From positions 1 through 64,000 of the forward strand of contig NZ_JACNMP010000013.1 of NCBI RefSeq assembly GCF_017592335.1: DNA of 64,000 bases. Reading direction: 5' to 3'. The stretch comes from Pseudaestuariivita rosea (GTDB lineage: Bacteria; Pseudomonadota; Alphaproteobacteria; Rhodobacterales; Rhodobacteraceae). This document shows, piece after piece, positions 16,946-28,019 of this stretch. Position 1 is the stretch's first letter, and every line of letters begins with the position of its first letter. The notes below the pieces were generated by a model. That model did not search any database. It worked only from the letters and a program-made list of their open reading frames with translations, and was not told the origin of the DNA. Position numbers and translations under genes: made by a program.

Positions 16946-18301
16946 ATGAAATACACGCTCTGCTTGGGTGCAGCGGCCATTGCTTTGACAGCGGGTCTGG
17001 CACACGCCGATACAGAATTGCCATTTACCATCGGCGAAGGTGACTTTAACTGGGACAGCTATAACGCCTTCGCGGATGCCTATGATCTAAGCGGTCAGAC
17101 CATCAGCATCACTGGCCCCTGGATTGGCGAAGATGACGACCTTGTCACACAGGTTCTTGCCTATTTCGAAGAAGCGACAGGGGCGACGGTCAATTATTCC
17201 GGATCGGACAGCTTTGAAAATGACATCGTGATTTCGGCCCGCACGAACTCGGCCCCCAATATCGCCGTGTTCCCCCAGCCCGGATTGGCCGCCGACATGG
17301 CGCGTCAGGGCTTTGTGGCCCCGCTGGATGCGGAAACGGGCGATTGGATTGCAGAAAACTATGCCGCGGGCGAATCCTGGGTCGATCTGGCGACTTTCGC
17401 CGGGCAGGACGGTGAAGAACAGCTTTATGGTTTCTTCTACAAGGTCGATCTGAAATCGCTGGTCTGGTATTCGCCCGAACAGTTTGACGAAGCGGGCTAT
17501 GACGTGCCCGAAACCATGGAAGAGCTGAAAGAGCTGACCGACCTGATCGTCGAAGATGGCGGCACACCATGGTGCATCGGGCTGGATTCCGGCGCGGCCA
17601 AGGGCTGGCCCGCGACCGACTGGGTTGAGGACATGATGCTGCGCACCCAACCGCCCGAAGTCTACGACCAATGGGTCAGCAACGAAATCCCGTTCAACGA
17701 CGAACGTGTCGTGGCCGCGATCGAGGAATTCGGCTATTTCGCCCGCAATGACGATTATGTCGACGGCAACGCGTCATCCATCGCCAACGTCGATTTCCGC
17801 GAAAGCCCCGCAGGCCTATTCGCGATCCCACCAAAATGCTACATGCACCGCCAGGCGTCATTCATCCCGACTTTCTTCCCCGAAGGCAGCGAAATGGGCG
17901 TTGACGTCGATTTCTTCTACTTCCCGGCTTATGAGGAAAAAGATCTGGGTCGTCCGGTTCTGGGCGCGGGCACCATGTGGTCAATCACAGAAGATAGCGA
18001 AGCGGCGCGCGCGCTGATCGAATACCTGAAAACACCCATCGCGCATGAAACCTGGATGGCGCTGTCGGGCTTTCTGACACCGCATACCGGCGTGAACACC
18101 GATCTTTATGCGACGGAAACCAGCAAAGCGATGGGCGACATCCTTCTGGAAGCCACGACATTCCGCTTTGACGGATCCGACCTGATGCCCGGTGAAATCG
18201 GGGCAGGGGCCTTCTGGCGCGGCATGGTGAATTACAGCACCGGCGCTGACGCGGGCCAGGTCGCGCAGGAAATCCAGAACCGCTGGAACGCGATCCGCTA
18301 G
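16946..18301 (+). CDS. aglE: Alpha-glucoside ABC transporter, substrate-binding protein
   Basis: A periplasmic solute-binding protein (family 1) of 451 residues with signal peptide MKYTLCLGAAAIALTAGLAHA and cleavage before DTELPF. The start at 16946 has the ribosome site GGGAGGA six bases upstream; an upstream ATG would add 45 non-signal residues. Gene order E-F-G-A-K and sequence fit the alpha-glucoside (sucrose, maltose, trehalose) importer known in Sinorhizobium meliloti. A stem-loop follows the stop codon and may keep its mRNA more abundant than that of the permeases. Confidence 0.92.
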   Translation: MKYTLCLGAAAIALTAGLAHADTELPFTIGEGDFNWDSYNAFADAYDLSGQTISITGPWIGEDDDLVTQVLAYFEEATGATVNYSGSDSFENDIVISARTNSAPNIAVFPQPGLAADMARQGFVAPLDAETGDWIAENYAAGESWVDLATFAGQDGEEQLYGFFYKVDLKSLVWYSPEQFDEAGYDVPETMEELKELTDLIVEDGGTPWCIGLDSGAAKGWPATDWVEDMMLRTQPPEVYDQWVSNEIPFNDERVVAAIEEFGYFARNDDYVDGNASSIANVDFRESPAGLFAIPPKCYMHRQASFIPTFFPEGSEMGVDVDFFYFPAYEEKDLGRPVLGAGTMWSITEDSEAARALIEYLKTPIAHETWMALSGFLTPHTGVNTDLYATETSKAMGDILLEATTFRFDGSDLMPGEIGAGAFWRGMVNYSTGADAGQVAQEIQNRWNAIR

Positions 18302-18310
18302 GATAAAGCC

Positions 18311-18338
18311 GCCCCTGTCCCGCGAACGGGGCAGGGGC
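18311..18338 (+). promoter_or_regulatory. Stem-loop between aglE and aglF
   Basis: A 12-bp stem (GCCCCTGTCCCG pairing with CGGGGCAGGGGC, one G-U pair) closes on a CGAA loop. There is no U-run after it, so it is not a rho-independent terminator. Similar hairpins after binding-protein genes protect the upstream message from 3' exonucleases; that role is inferred here. Confidence 0.55.
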
Positions 18339-18362
18339 AACTGAAAAAACGGGGGGTCTGTC

Positions 18363-19340
18363 ATGTCGCCACTTTTGCAGGGCTTAATGACAATTCTGAT
18401 CGGCGTCGGCGGCTGTGTCGGATATTTCTACGCATCAAACCTGATCCTGGATAAGGTAATCTTTCCGGCATCAGGTCCCAAGGCGGGCCGAAACATCAAC
18501 CGCGCCAATGCGATCCGCCCCTGGCTGTTCCTGCTGCCCGCCGTTCTGGCGCTTGGCCTTTACCTGGTCTATCCGGTGATCGGGTCGTTCTATCGATCCC
18601 TGTTCAACCGTGACGGGACCGAGTTCATCTGGTTCGGCAACTACATCACCATGTTTGGCGATGCCGAATTTCGTACGTCACTGGTCAATAACTTCCTTTG
18701 GGTGCTGGTTGTGCCCGCCGCTGCCACATTCTTTGGCCTGCTGATCGCGCAACTGACTGACCGGCTAAGCTGGGGCAATATCGCGAAATCGCTGATCTTT
18801 ATGCCAATGGCGATTTCCTTTGTGGGGGCGTCTCTGATTTGGCGCATGGTCTATGCCAACAACCCCGATATCGGCGTCATCAATGCGCTGCGGGTGTTTT
18901 TCGGGGCAGACCCAGTTGACTTGCTGCAAGTCGCCTTCTGGAACAACTTTTTCCTGATGGTCATCCTGATCTGGATCCAGACGGGGTTTGCCATGGTCAT
19001 CCTGTCGGCCGCCCTGCGCGGCATCCCCGAAGAAACGGTCGAGGCGGCGATTATCGACGGCGCCAACCCTTTCCAGATCTTCTTCAAGATCAAAGTGCCC
19101 CAGATCATGGGCACCATTGTCGTGGTCTGGACGACGATCACCATTCTTGTGCTGAAGGTCTTTGACATCGTTTACACGATGACCCTTGGCAATTTTGGCA
19201 CGCAGATCCTGCCCAGTTATATGATGAGTTACATGTTCCGCGACGATGGCCGCGCAACCGCTGTGGCCTTTGTCATCATGATTATCGTGCTGCCGGTGAT
19301 GGTGTGGAACATCATCCAGGCCCGAAAAGAAATGCGATAG
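18363..19340 (+). CDS. aglF: Alpha-glucoside ABC transporter permease
   Basis: A membrane permease of the MalF type, 325 residues. An N-terminal membrane helix (about 5-30) precedes the core helices. The EAA loop that docks on the ATPase is visible as EETVEAAIIDGANPFQIFFKIKVPQ (about 221-245). It is third-party to aglE and aglG in one operon, 62 bp after aglE with the hairpin in between. It forms the heterodimeric channel with AglG. Confidence 0.92.
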   Translation: MSPLLQGLMTILIGVGGCVGYFYASNLILDKVIFPASGPKAGRNINRANAIRPWLFLLPAVLALGLYLVYPVIGSFYRSLFNRDGTEFIWFGNYITMFGDAEFRTSLVNNFLWVLVVPAAATFFGLLIAQLTDRLSWGNIAKSLIFMPMAISFVGASLIWRMVYANNPDIGVINALRVFFGADPVDLLQVAFWNNFFLMVILIWIQTGFAMVILSAALRGIPEETVEAAIIDGANPFQIFFKIKVPQIMGTIVVVWTTITILVLKVFDIVYTMTLGNFGTQILPSYMMSYMFRDDGRATAVAFVIMIIVLPVMVWNIIQARKEMR

Positions 19341-19352
19341 GGGGACCGACGA

Positions 19353-20573
19353 ATGCAGATTGCAGGTCAAAGCTCTCGCCTTGGATGGGCCGTCAATATC
19401 TCGGTCTTTCTGCTGGTTTTCTTGTGGCTGATCCCGACCGTAGGTCTTCTGGTGTCGTCCTTCCGCGACCGGGATCAGATCGTGACGTCGGGCTGGTGGC
19501 AGGCGCCTTTTGCGGTCGATCTGACGTTCCGCGGGCGGGCGTCGGTCGACGATATGGTCATGCAGAACGGGCTGTTTGTGATCGAAGGTAATATCTTTGA
19601 AGACCCCGAAGTGGCGCCCAGCTTCCCCGAGGGTGAAGGTCTGGTACAGGCCTTTGGTACGCGCGGCGCGGCGCCCACACAGTTCCAGCCGGGCGAGGTC
19701 GCCGAACTGCGCCGGGGCGGCACCCTGACCGTGAACGCCGATGGCAGCTTCCGCGCCGAAAACACCGAAGAATTCTCCGGGCGCGGCCCCCGCATCTATA
19801 TCCTGGCCGAAACGCCGCCCGAGCTGACCCTGAACAACTATGCCACCGTGCTAACCGGCAAACCGGCCGACGAACGACAGGCCGCCCGCGCGAGGGGGGA
19901 CAGCACGCTTGATATGCTGATGGACGAAGATGGGCTTTTCATCAACTTTATCAACACCTTCACGGTCACAATTCCAGCAACGATCATCCCGATCCTGATT
20001 GCGGCTTTTGCCGCCTATGCCCTGGCCTGGATGGAATTTCCGGGCCGGGGCCTGCTGATCGCGGCGGTCGTGGGCCTGCTGGTCGTGCCGCTGCAACTGG
20101 CGCTGGTGCCGTTGTTGAACCTGCACAATCAGATTGGAATTGGTCAAAGTTTTGTTGGCATATGGCTGGCGCATACCGGCTTTGGCCTGCCGCTGGCGAT
20201 TTATCTTCTGCGTAACTACATGGTCGGCTTGCCGCGCGATATCATCGAATCTGCCAAGGTCGACGGGGCCACAGATTTTCAGGTCTTTACCAAGATCGTC
20301 CTGCCGCTGTCGTTTCCGGCGCTGGCCAGCTTTGCGATTTTCCGGTTTCTATGGACATGGAATGACCTTCTGGTGGCCAAGGTCTTTTTGCCCGCCACCG
20401 ATGAAACCAAGGTGATGACAGTCAAAATTGCCGATGACCTGCTTGGGTCGCGTGGTGGAGACTGGGATATTCTGGCCACGGCTGCTTTCGTGTCAATCGC
20501 GGTGCCCTTGGTCGTCTTTTTCACAATGCAACGGTACCTTGTGCGCGGTCTGCTGGCCGGCTCGGTTAAATAG
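19353..20573 (+). CDS. aglG: Alpha-glucoside ABC transporter permease
   Basis: A MalG-type permease of 406 residues. After the first membrane helix there is a large soluble insertion (about 40-185) rich in acidic residues, which is characteristic of AglG-type permeases and not of MalG itself. The EAA loop is RDIIESAKVDGATDFQVFTK. It lies 12 bp downstream of aglF and 14 bp before aglA. It partners with AglF in the membrane. Confidence 0.92.
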   Translation: MQIAGQSSRLGWAVNISVFLLVFLWLIPTVGLLVSSFRDRDQIVTSGWWQAPFAVDLTFRGRASVDDMVMQNGLFVIEGNIFEDPEVAPSFPEGEGLVQAFGTRGAAPTQFQPGEVAELRRGGTLTVNADGSFRAENTEEFSGRGPRIYILAETPPELTLNNYATVLTGKPADERQAARARGDSTLDMLMDEDGLFINFINTFTVTIPATIIPILIAAFAAYALAWMEFPGRGLLIAAVVGLLVVPLQLALVPLLNLHNQIGIGQSFVGIWLAHTGFGLPLAIYLLRNYMVGLPRDIIESAKVDGATDFQVFTKIVLPLSFPALASFAIFRFLWTWNDLLVAKVFLPATDETKVMTVKIADDLLGSRGGDWDILATAAFVSIAVPLVVFFTMQRYLVRGLLAGSVK

Positions 20574-20587
20574 AGGATCACTGAACC

Positions 20588-22234
<1,647 letters not shown>

Positions 22235-22260
22235 CAAGACCAAAAGGGGAGGAGGGGACG

Positions 22261-23358
22261 ATGTCTGATCTGAAACTAACCGACGTGGGCAAGACCTACG
22301 GCGGCACGGTCGAGGTGCTGAAAAACATCAACCTCGATATCAAACAGGGTGAGTTGATCGTCTTCGTGGGCCCCTCGGGCTGCGGCAAGTCCACGCTGCT
22401 GCGGATGATCGCGGGGCTGGAAAGCATCACCGCGGGTACGCTGGAAATCGACGATCTGGTCGTCAACGATGTGCCGCCGTCCCAACGTGGCATCGCGATG
22501 GTGTTCCAGTCCTATGCGCTTTATCCTCACATGACCGTGCGTGACAACATGGCCTTTGCGCTAAAACTGGCGGGTAAATCAAAGGCCGAGATTAATGAGG
22601 CCGTCGAAAAAGCGGCCAATGCGCTGCAACTTGGCGAATATCTGGATCGCCTGCCCAAAGCGCTATCCGGCGGTCAGCGCCAGCGCGTCGCCATCGGTCG
22701 TGCCATCGTCCGCGACCCCAAGGTCTATCTGTTCGACGAACCCCTGTCGAACCTCGACGCCGCCCTGCGCGTGGCCACCCGGATCGAGATCGCGCAATTG
22801 AAAGAGGCGATGCCCGACAGCACCATGATCTACGTCACCCACGACCAGGTCGAGGCAATGACACTGGCCAGCCGCATCGTCGTGCTGGCCAACAAAGGCA
22901 TCGCTCAGGTCGGCAGCCCGCTGGATCTTTACGAAAGGCCCCAGAATGAATTTGTGGCGCAATTCATCGGCTCCCCCCAGATGAACCTGCTGGCGGGTGA
23001 AATCGTAACGCCGGGCGAACAGACCGTGATCCGCCTGCCCGAAGGCGGTGGCACTCTGACCGTTAACATCCCCACAAGCGCTGATCTGGCGGGGGCCAAG
23101 GTAAACATCGGCATCCGCCCCGAAGACATGATCGCGACTGACGGGGAAGATTACGCCTTCGAAGGGCTGGTCGATTATAAAGAGGCCCTTGGCGAAGTCA
23201 CCCTGATCTACTTCCGCAAATCCGCCCCCGAACACGACCCCGTCATCGCCAAACTGCCGGGCATCCACACCGGCGTCCGAGGCAAAACCCTGCGCATGAC
23301 AGCCCAACCCGACAAAATCCAACTGTTCCACAACGGCGAGTCACTGATGTACCGGTAG
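22261..23358 (+). CDS. aglK: Alpha-glucoside ABC transporter, ATP-binding protein
   Basis: A MalK/UgpC-type ATPase of 365 residues. Walker A GPSGCGKST (37-45), signature LSGGQRQRVAIGRA (135-148), Walker B VYLFDEPLSNLD (155-166) and a switch histidine in YVTHDQ are intact. The C-terminal TOBE/regulatory domain (about 240-365) is present. The start at 22261 follows a strong site (GGGAGGAGGGG); an earlier in-frame ATG overlaps aglA. It is the last gene of the operon and powers AglEFG. Confidence 0.95.
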   Translation: MSDLKLTDVGKTYGGTVEVLKNINLDIKQGELIVFVGPSGCGKSTLLRMIAGLESITAGTLEIDDLVVNDVPPSQRGIAMVFQSYALYPHMTVRDNMAFALKLAGKSKAEINEAVEKAANALQLGEYLDRLPKALSGGQRQRVAIGRAIVRDPKVYLFDEPLSNLDAALRVATRIEIAQLKEAMPDSTMIYVTHDQVEAMTLASRIVVLANKGIAQVGSPLDLYERPQNEFVAQFIGSPQMNLLAGEIVTPGEQTVIRLPEGGGTLTVNIPTSADLAGAKVNIGIRPEDMIATDGEDYAFEGLVDYKEALGEVTLIYFRKSAPEHDPVIAKLPGIHTGVRGKTLRMTAQPDKIQLFHNGESLMYR

Positions 23359-23440
23359 GGGCTCAGGTATGACATTCGAAACTGAGCTTCGCCTCAAAGC
23401 ATCGTCCCAAAAACCTGTAATAGACTTGATGAGAACCGAG

Positions 23441-23495
23441 GGCAGCGCCCGCCCTGGGGGGCGGGTCGGGCGTTGCCCGGTGGTGCCCACCGGGC
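23441..23495. repeat. Dispersed GC-rich palindromic repeat, copy A, plus second hairpin
   Basis: The left arm GGCAGCGCCCGCCC pairs with GGGCGGGTCGGGCGTTGCC, which carries an extra TCGGG. A second perfect hairpin follows directly (GCCCGGTGG, loop TGC, CCACCGGGC). It lies about 80 bp after aglK, where it could also end the agl transcript, although no U-run follows. Related copies are at 30729-30788 and 56621-56654. Confidence 0.55.
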
Positions 23496-23547
23496 GGGAT
23501 AAGGGAATATAATGTTGCAGGTTTTTAGGACGATGTTTTAGTGACAA

Positions 23548-24174
23548 ATGTTAATCAGCTGCTTTAAGGACGGTTTCTTGTATTTGTTGTTTAGATTTAT
23601 CTTGCTGACAGTGGTTGCTGCCGGGCTGCTCAATTGTTCTGAAACCGAACCGAAACGACAGTCGGCCGGATCACTGGATCTGAGACTTTCCAAGCCAACG
23701 ACCACCGAACACGGCAAAGCGGCATTTGATATCCGCTTCGAAAACAACACTGACCAAACACTCTGTGCGGGTCCGAAGTTTGAAGATTACTTCTGGTTCG
23801 AAGTCAAAGATCCTAAAACAGGCTACAATGTCTTGCCCGCCGATGAAGGTATATTTTTACCTGACCCGAATGCACCGCCCACACCGCCGAATGTTCATTA
23901 TGTCGGTCAGCCGATCTTAATCGAACCCGGCGAACAGTTCACTTCAACGGTGATATTTGAGACATTCGATTATCCCGAGTTCATCAATAGCAAAAACAGA
24001 ATCGTAAGGCCCGTACCACCATTTACAACGCTTGACGTAACTGCCCACGGTTTTTTATTCGACTGTGGGTTTGAAAGCCTGAATAAAGCGCTCGCGCAGC
24101 GATCCTTTATTCAGATCACGTCCAACAAGGTTTCAGTCCGGAGTGATGACAAACGTTTCTTTCGACTGTTCTGA
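23548..24174 (+). CDS. Hypothetical exported protein
   Basis: A 208-residue protein with an N-terminal hydrophobic segment (LYLLFRFILLTVVAAGLL) followed by NCSETEPK. The cysteine could be a lipoprotein site, although Asn at -1 is not the usual residue, so the lipobox is doubtful. The body looks beta-rich, with FDIRFENNTDQTLC and EPGEQFTSTVIFETF, reminiscent of an immunoglobulin-like fold. No family is recognised. AT content is higher than in the flanking agl genes, which hints at acquisition. It is convergent with the DUF1963 gene. Confidence 0.6.
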   Translation: MLISCFKDGFLYLLFRFILLTVVAAGLLNCSETEPKRQSAGSLDLRLSKPTTTEHGKAAFDIRFENNTDQTLCAGPKFEDYFWFEVKDPKTGYNVLPADEGIFLPDPNAPPTPPNVHYVGQPILIEPGEQFTSTVIFETFDYPEFINSKNRIVRPVPPFTTLDVTAHGFLFDCGFESLNKALAQRSFIQITSNKVSVRSDDKRFFRLF

Positions 24175-24250
24175 CGAACAGACTGCCGCGCACTTTTTGA
24201 CTGGCTTATCAACCAACGCAGTCCGGGACCTCGCAAATCAATGTAATCTG

Positions 24251-25672
24251 TTAGTTGCCCGCCATTGTGATCCGAACAGCATCCCAATTCCGTGCGGCAA
24301 GATCGTCTGGTTTGATCATAAACTGGATCACGCCCACATCTCCGATCTGCAAACCGGCGCCTTTGTCGTAGTGTAACTGCAAAAGCAGATAGTGATCAGC
24401 AAATTCAGCCAATTGCCCCTGAATATCCAATCCGATCCCAAACATCTGATGCTGCCCCTGATTTGGTGCAAAGCCGGGCCTGTAGTCCAGAGACTCAAGA
24501 CATTTCGGCGGCAGATCGGCAATGACAGGTGCAGGTTGATTGACGATAGTGCTGTACGTGTCTGACGCCGCATCATCAAGGCTATGCAACCTGTCAAACG
24601 AAAGCCGATAGATCGCGCCGAAATGAGTATGCTGATCCGGCGTATCGTATTCATTATATCGAACTGCTGCTAAAGCGTCACGAAACCATTCGATATAATC
24701 GCCAGTCATGACGCTCCACCGATCATGTGCCAAAACCTTTTGTTCAACAGCATCGATGAAGGCACGGTAATCGTCCAGTTTCGTTGTATATGCTTCAAGT
24801 TCAAAATTCTGCGCCTGAAGTAGTTTTTGCGCTCTGGCCCGATCCCCTTCAGTCGACGCATTCTTTGCTCTTTCTTCAGCTTCTTTCAAATATGGCGCTT
24901 TGTTCGCAATCGCTCTTTCAACATTGTCGTTAGCGGTAGCTTTCTTCAAACCATGCAGCAGCCGATACCCCATGTTCCAATAGAAGGGCGTCCGATCGGC
25001 CTCATATTCCTCTTTCCATATTCGATAGGCTTCCATCCGCCCATCATCTTGGCGCTTTGTGTTTTGGGGCCATGGCTCAGTGCTAAGCTGGACAGGGTAT
25101 CGATCCAGAACAGCCTCTGGTCCAGTCCGTTCGGAGCTGCCAAATTCGTTGTCAAGTGGTCGCAAACCAGCAGGCGGTTTGGTATCTTCTGCGCCGTCTG
25201 TGTGCAAAATCTGTAAGTCGGGATAGTCGTCGGGCCGCCTGCCTGTGAAAAACGACAAACGCCCCGTGTTCGGAAAAAGTCCGTCTGTTGTCAACCGGGC
25301 CAACTCTGTTAGCGAGATCGACGCCAGGTGGTGCATGGGAACGCCACACTTGTCGATAGGCCACGGCTGATCACCAAGCCATGGCAAACCGCCCAGCCAG
25401 CTTTCCGATATCGGCCAACTGCCATCTTTCGCAGGGGCAAGTCGTCGAAGTGTGACTTGTGGCAACGGATCATCAAGCCACTCTGGAAACATAATCGCCA
25501 GTTGCGCGTCAATATCCAGATGTGCGACGGCGGCCCATCTACCTTCCTGAGTGCTCAAATCAAACTCGGAGGAAGAATCTTTTAAGGCTGGCTTCGGCGC
25601 TTCTGCGGTATCTTCTGACGAGCTTTTCTTTCCAAATATCGAACGTATAAACTTAAACAAATATGTCTCCAT
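24251..25672 (-). CDS. DUF1963 (YwqG-like) protein
   Basis: A cytosolic protein of 473 residues. Two parts of the YwqG/DUF1963 fold are clear: ESWLGGLPWLGDQPWP with HHLASISLTELARL (about 90-135), and the C-terminal QLHYDKGAGLQIGDVGVIQF and IKPDDLAARNW. Between them lies a long charged helical insertion (about 230-330, with KEAEERAKNASTEGDRARAQ) likely to form a coiled coil. Function is unknown for the family. The start at 25672 (METYLFKFIRSIF) is preferred, because the upstream extension reads through a small palindromic repeat. Confidence 0.75.
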   Translation of the reverse strand: METYLFKFIRSIFGKKSSSEDTAEAPKPALKDSSSEFDLSTQEGRWAAVAHLDIDAQLAIMFPEWLDDPLPQVTLRRLAPAKDGSWPISESWLGGLPWLGDQPWPIDKCGVPMHHLASISLTELARLTTDGLFPNTGRLSFFTGRRPDDYPDLQILHTDGAEDTKPPAGLRPLDNEFGSSERTGPEAVLDRYPVQLSTEPWPQNTKRQDDGRMEAYRIWKEEYEADRTPFYWNMGYRLLHGLKKATANDNVERAIANKAPYLKEAEERAKNASTEGDRARAQKLLQAQNFELEAYTTKLDDYRAFIDAVEQKVLAHDRWSVMTGDYIEWFRDALAAVRYNEYDTPDQHTHFGAIYRLSFDRLHSLDDAASDTYSTIVNQPAPVIADLPPKCLESLDYRPGFAPNQGQHQMFGIGLDIQGQLAEFADHYLLLQLHYDKGAGLQIGDVGVIQFMIKPDDLAARNWDAVRITMAGN

Positions 25673-25686
25673 ATATTGATGATGCA

Positions 25687-25707
25687 GTCCCGGACTTGAT
25701 CCGGGAC
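25687..25707. repeat. Small palindromic repeat (CGGACTTGATCCG type), copy 1
   Basis: Arms TCCCGGA and TCCGGGA surround CTTGA. Further copies are at 37634-37654 (one base changed) and 56709-56729 (two core changes). These short palindromes are common between genes in alphaproteobacteria, from general knowledge. Confidence 0.6.
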
Positions 25708-25809
25708 CTCGGAACAACCGGTATCAAATCCCAGGATTATGTCAAAAGTTAACGGTTTTTCGGCCTTTAACATCCCCTGACCACCCCGCGCGCATTAACT
25801 GGGGTAGTA

Positions 25810-25884
25810 TCGTACAAAATCGCGGCGCGACTCGTACAATGGTGGTAAAATGTTTCGTACAAAAGCTGCGTGCAAAACGTACGA
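25810..25884. repeat. Iteron-like array of TCGTACAA
   Basis: Three direct copies of TCGTACAA start at 25810, 25832 and 25855. A fourth, inverted half (CGTACGA) lies at 25878-25884. Spacing is 22-23 bp, about two helical turns, so all lie on one DNA face. It sits in the 290 bp between the MobA-like gene and the DUF1963 gene, upstream of the latter. It is probably a multi-site operator. Confidence 0.55.
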
Positions 25885-25959
25885 ATTGTAACCTTTTCCG
25901 TGGCCTGAAGGGCGCCGTCTAGTCCCGCGCGGGGGGTCAACACTCATCACAATTCACAC

Positions 25960-26592
25960 CTAGCGCCCGGTTCTTTCGCGCCATGCGGCCCAGTCCTCGG
26001 GTGTGTCCAGATCGCAGCGGGCGCGCTGGTCGGGCAGGGGGATCAGGTGCACGGTCTTTGCTGCCTTCACAACCGCTTGCCCGCCATCATCGCCCTTAAT
26101 TTCAGCAAAAAGCGGGAACAGGCTGCGGTCAAACACAATCGGATGTCCCGGCTGCCCGTCCTGTGTCACACCACGCCAAACCTGCGCCTCGGGCGCCTGA
26201 TTTATCCCATCCAGAACCGTATTGATATCCCGTGTTGTCAGGTCCGGCAAATCCGCCAGCAGGATCATCAGCCGATCCGTCTGGCCCTGCAGGTGCGCCA
26301 CCGCACCGCGCAGGGTGCCGCCCAACCCCTCGGCGCTTTCCGGTAATGAAATCAATGTGATATCCAGCCCGCTCAAAGCCGCAGCCCGCGGATGATCCAG
26401 CGCAGGCACGGCCACAACCACGCGCTTTCCCGTCGCCAGCGCCTTATCCACCTGTGCGCGGATTAGCGGCACGCCGTCCACAAGTTCCAGCAGTTTATCC
26501 GCCCCTCGCATCCGCGATGATTGCCCCGCGGCGGGGATAAAGATCACCACATCCATCCGATCTTTGTTCAAATTCTGGTCCTCATCCGGCAT
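25960..26592 (-). CDS. MobA/MocA-like nucleotidyltransferase
   Basis: A glycosyltransferase-A-fold NTP transferase of about 210 residues. The nucleotide-binding signature AAGQSSRMRGADKLLE is followed by LLADLPDLT (metal/nucleotide Asp) and GQPGHPIVFDRSLF, which is typical of MocA-type cytidylyltransferases of molybdenum cofactor. The start may be 26592 (MPDEDQNLNK) or 26556 (MDVVIF); neither has a strong ribosome site. No xanthine dehydrogenase or CO dehydrogenase genes are near, so the target cofactor cannot be read from context. It is divergent from the transaminase gene. Confidence 0.8.
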   Translation of the reverse strand: MPDEDQNLNKDRMDVVIFIPAAGQSSRMRGADKLLELVDGVPLIRAQVDKALATGKRVVVAVPALDHPRAAALSGLDITLISLPESAEGLGGTLRGAVAHLQGQTDRLMILLADLPDLTTRDINTVLDGINQAPEAQVWRGVTQDGQPGHPIVFDRSLFPLFAEIKGDDGGQAVVKAAKTVHLIPLPDQRARCDLDTPEDWAAWRERTGR

Positions 26593-26699
26593 TTTGCCTA
26601 AAACATCAGCGCTATTTCTTGACTGGCCCAAGCCGTTTGATAGCGTGAAGTTGACCTTGGGGTCAAAAGCAGCGCCAATCGGCGCAGGAAAGGAACACC

Positions 26700-28019
26700 A
26701 TGGCACTTGACCGCAACCAGCCGAATGATCTGTCGGCCTTCTGGATGCCATTCACAGCGAACCGGCAGTTCAAGAAAAATCCGCGCATGTTCGTTTCGGC
26801 CGATGGCATGTTCTACAAAACCTCGGACGGCCGCGATGTGCTGGACGGCACGGCCGGCCTGTGGTGCTGCAACGCTGGTCACGCACGCCCGCGGATCACC
26901 GAGGCCATTCAGAAACAGGCGGCCGAGCTGGACTACGCCCCCGCCTTCCAGATGGGCCACCCCAAAGCGTTCGAGCTGGCCAACCGCCTCCGGGACCTTG
27001 CGCCCGAACCGTTTGAGCATGTGTTTTTCACCAACTCCGGCTCGGAAAGTGTTGAAACGGCATTGAAACTGGCGCTGGCCTATCATCGGGCCAAAGGCGA
27101 TGGCGCACGCACGCGACTGATCGGGCGCGAACGCGGCTATCACGGCGTGAACTTCGGCGGCATCTCGGTGGGTGGCATCGTCAACAACCGCAAATTCTTC
27201 GGCAGCCTGCTGACCGGCGTCGACCATCTGCCGCACACGCACCTGCCGGAAAACGCCTTCACCAAGGGCCAGCCCGACCATGGCGCCCACTTAGCTGATG
27301 AGTTGGAACGCATCGTCACCCTGCATGGGCCCGAGACCATCGCGGCTGTTATCGTCGAACCCGTTGCAGGCTCGACCGGTGTTCTGATCCCACCCAAGGG
27401 CTATCTGAAACGTCTGCGCGAGATCACCGCCAAACATGGCATTCTGCTGATTTTTGATGAGGTCATCACAGGGTTCGGGCGCATCGGGTCCGCCTTTGCC
27501 GCCGAGCATTTCGACGTGATGCCCGACCTGATCACCTGCGCCAAGGGCCTGACCAACGGCGTGATACCCATGGGCGCCGTTCTGGCCACGGCCGAGGTCC
27601 ACGATGCCTTCATGCACGGCCCCGAACATATGATTGAGCTGTTCCATGGCTACACCTATTCCGGCAATCCGATCGCCAGTGCCGCGGGTCTGGCCACGCT
27701 TGAAACCTATCGCGAAGATGACCTGTTCCAGCGGGCAGCTGACATGGCCGACTATTGGCAAGACGGCGTGCACAGCCTGCGCGACTGCCCCCATGTTATC
27801 GACATCCGCAACATGGGCTTGATCGGCGCAATTGAACTGGAACCGATCGCAGGCCAACCCACCCGCCGTGCGTTTCAGGCGTTTCTGGATTGCTATGACA
27901 AAGGCAGCCTGATCCGCACCACCAGTGATATCATCGCGCTGTCGCCACCGCTGATCATTGAGAAAAGCCACATAGATCAGCTTTTTGGAACGTTGCGCGA
28001 TGTGCTAAAAGCAGCCTGA
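26700..28019 (+). CDS. Omega-amino acid--pyruvate aminotransferase (beta-alanine type)
   Basis: A class III PLP aminotransferase of 439 residues. The PLP lysine is Lys282 in LITCAKGLTNG, with Asp253 in IFDEVITGFGR. FTNSGSESVETALKLA and the N-terminal FWMPFTANRQFKKNPR are typical of beta-alanine/omega-amino acid:pyruvate transaminases. In this locus it would turn beta-alanine, the end product of reductive uracil breakdown, into malonate semialdehyde. The ribosome site AGGAAAGGAA precedes ATG 26700. It is the first gene of the pyrimidine block. Confidence 0.88.
   Translation: MALDRNQPNDLSAFWMPFTANRQFKKNPRMFVSADGMFYKTSDGRDVLDGTAGLWCCNAGHARPRITEAIQKQAAELDYAPAFQMGHPKAFELANRLRDLAPEPFEHVFFTNSGSESVETALKLALAYHRAKGDGARTRLIGRERGYHGVNFGGISVGGIVNNRKFFGSLLTGVDHLPHTHLPENAFTKGQPDHGAHLADELERIVTLHGPETIAAVIVEPVAGSTGVLIPPKGYLKRLREITAKHGILLIFDEVITGFGRIGSAFAAEHFDVMPDLITCAKGLTNGVIPMGAVLATAEVHDAFMHGPEHMIELFHGYTYSGNPIASAAGLATLETYREDDLFQRAADMADYWQDGVHSLRDCPHVIDIRNMGLIGAIELEPIAGQPTRRAFQAFLDCYDKGSLIRTTSDIIALSPPLIIEKSHIDQLFGTLRDVLKAA

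Noticed and set aside
25810-25884. Plasmid-type replication origin
   Set aside because: The iterons are short, no rep gene or AT-rich unwinding tract is adjacent, and the surroundings are ordinary chromosomal genes; an operator array is more likely.
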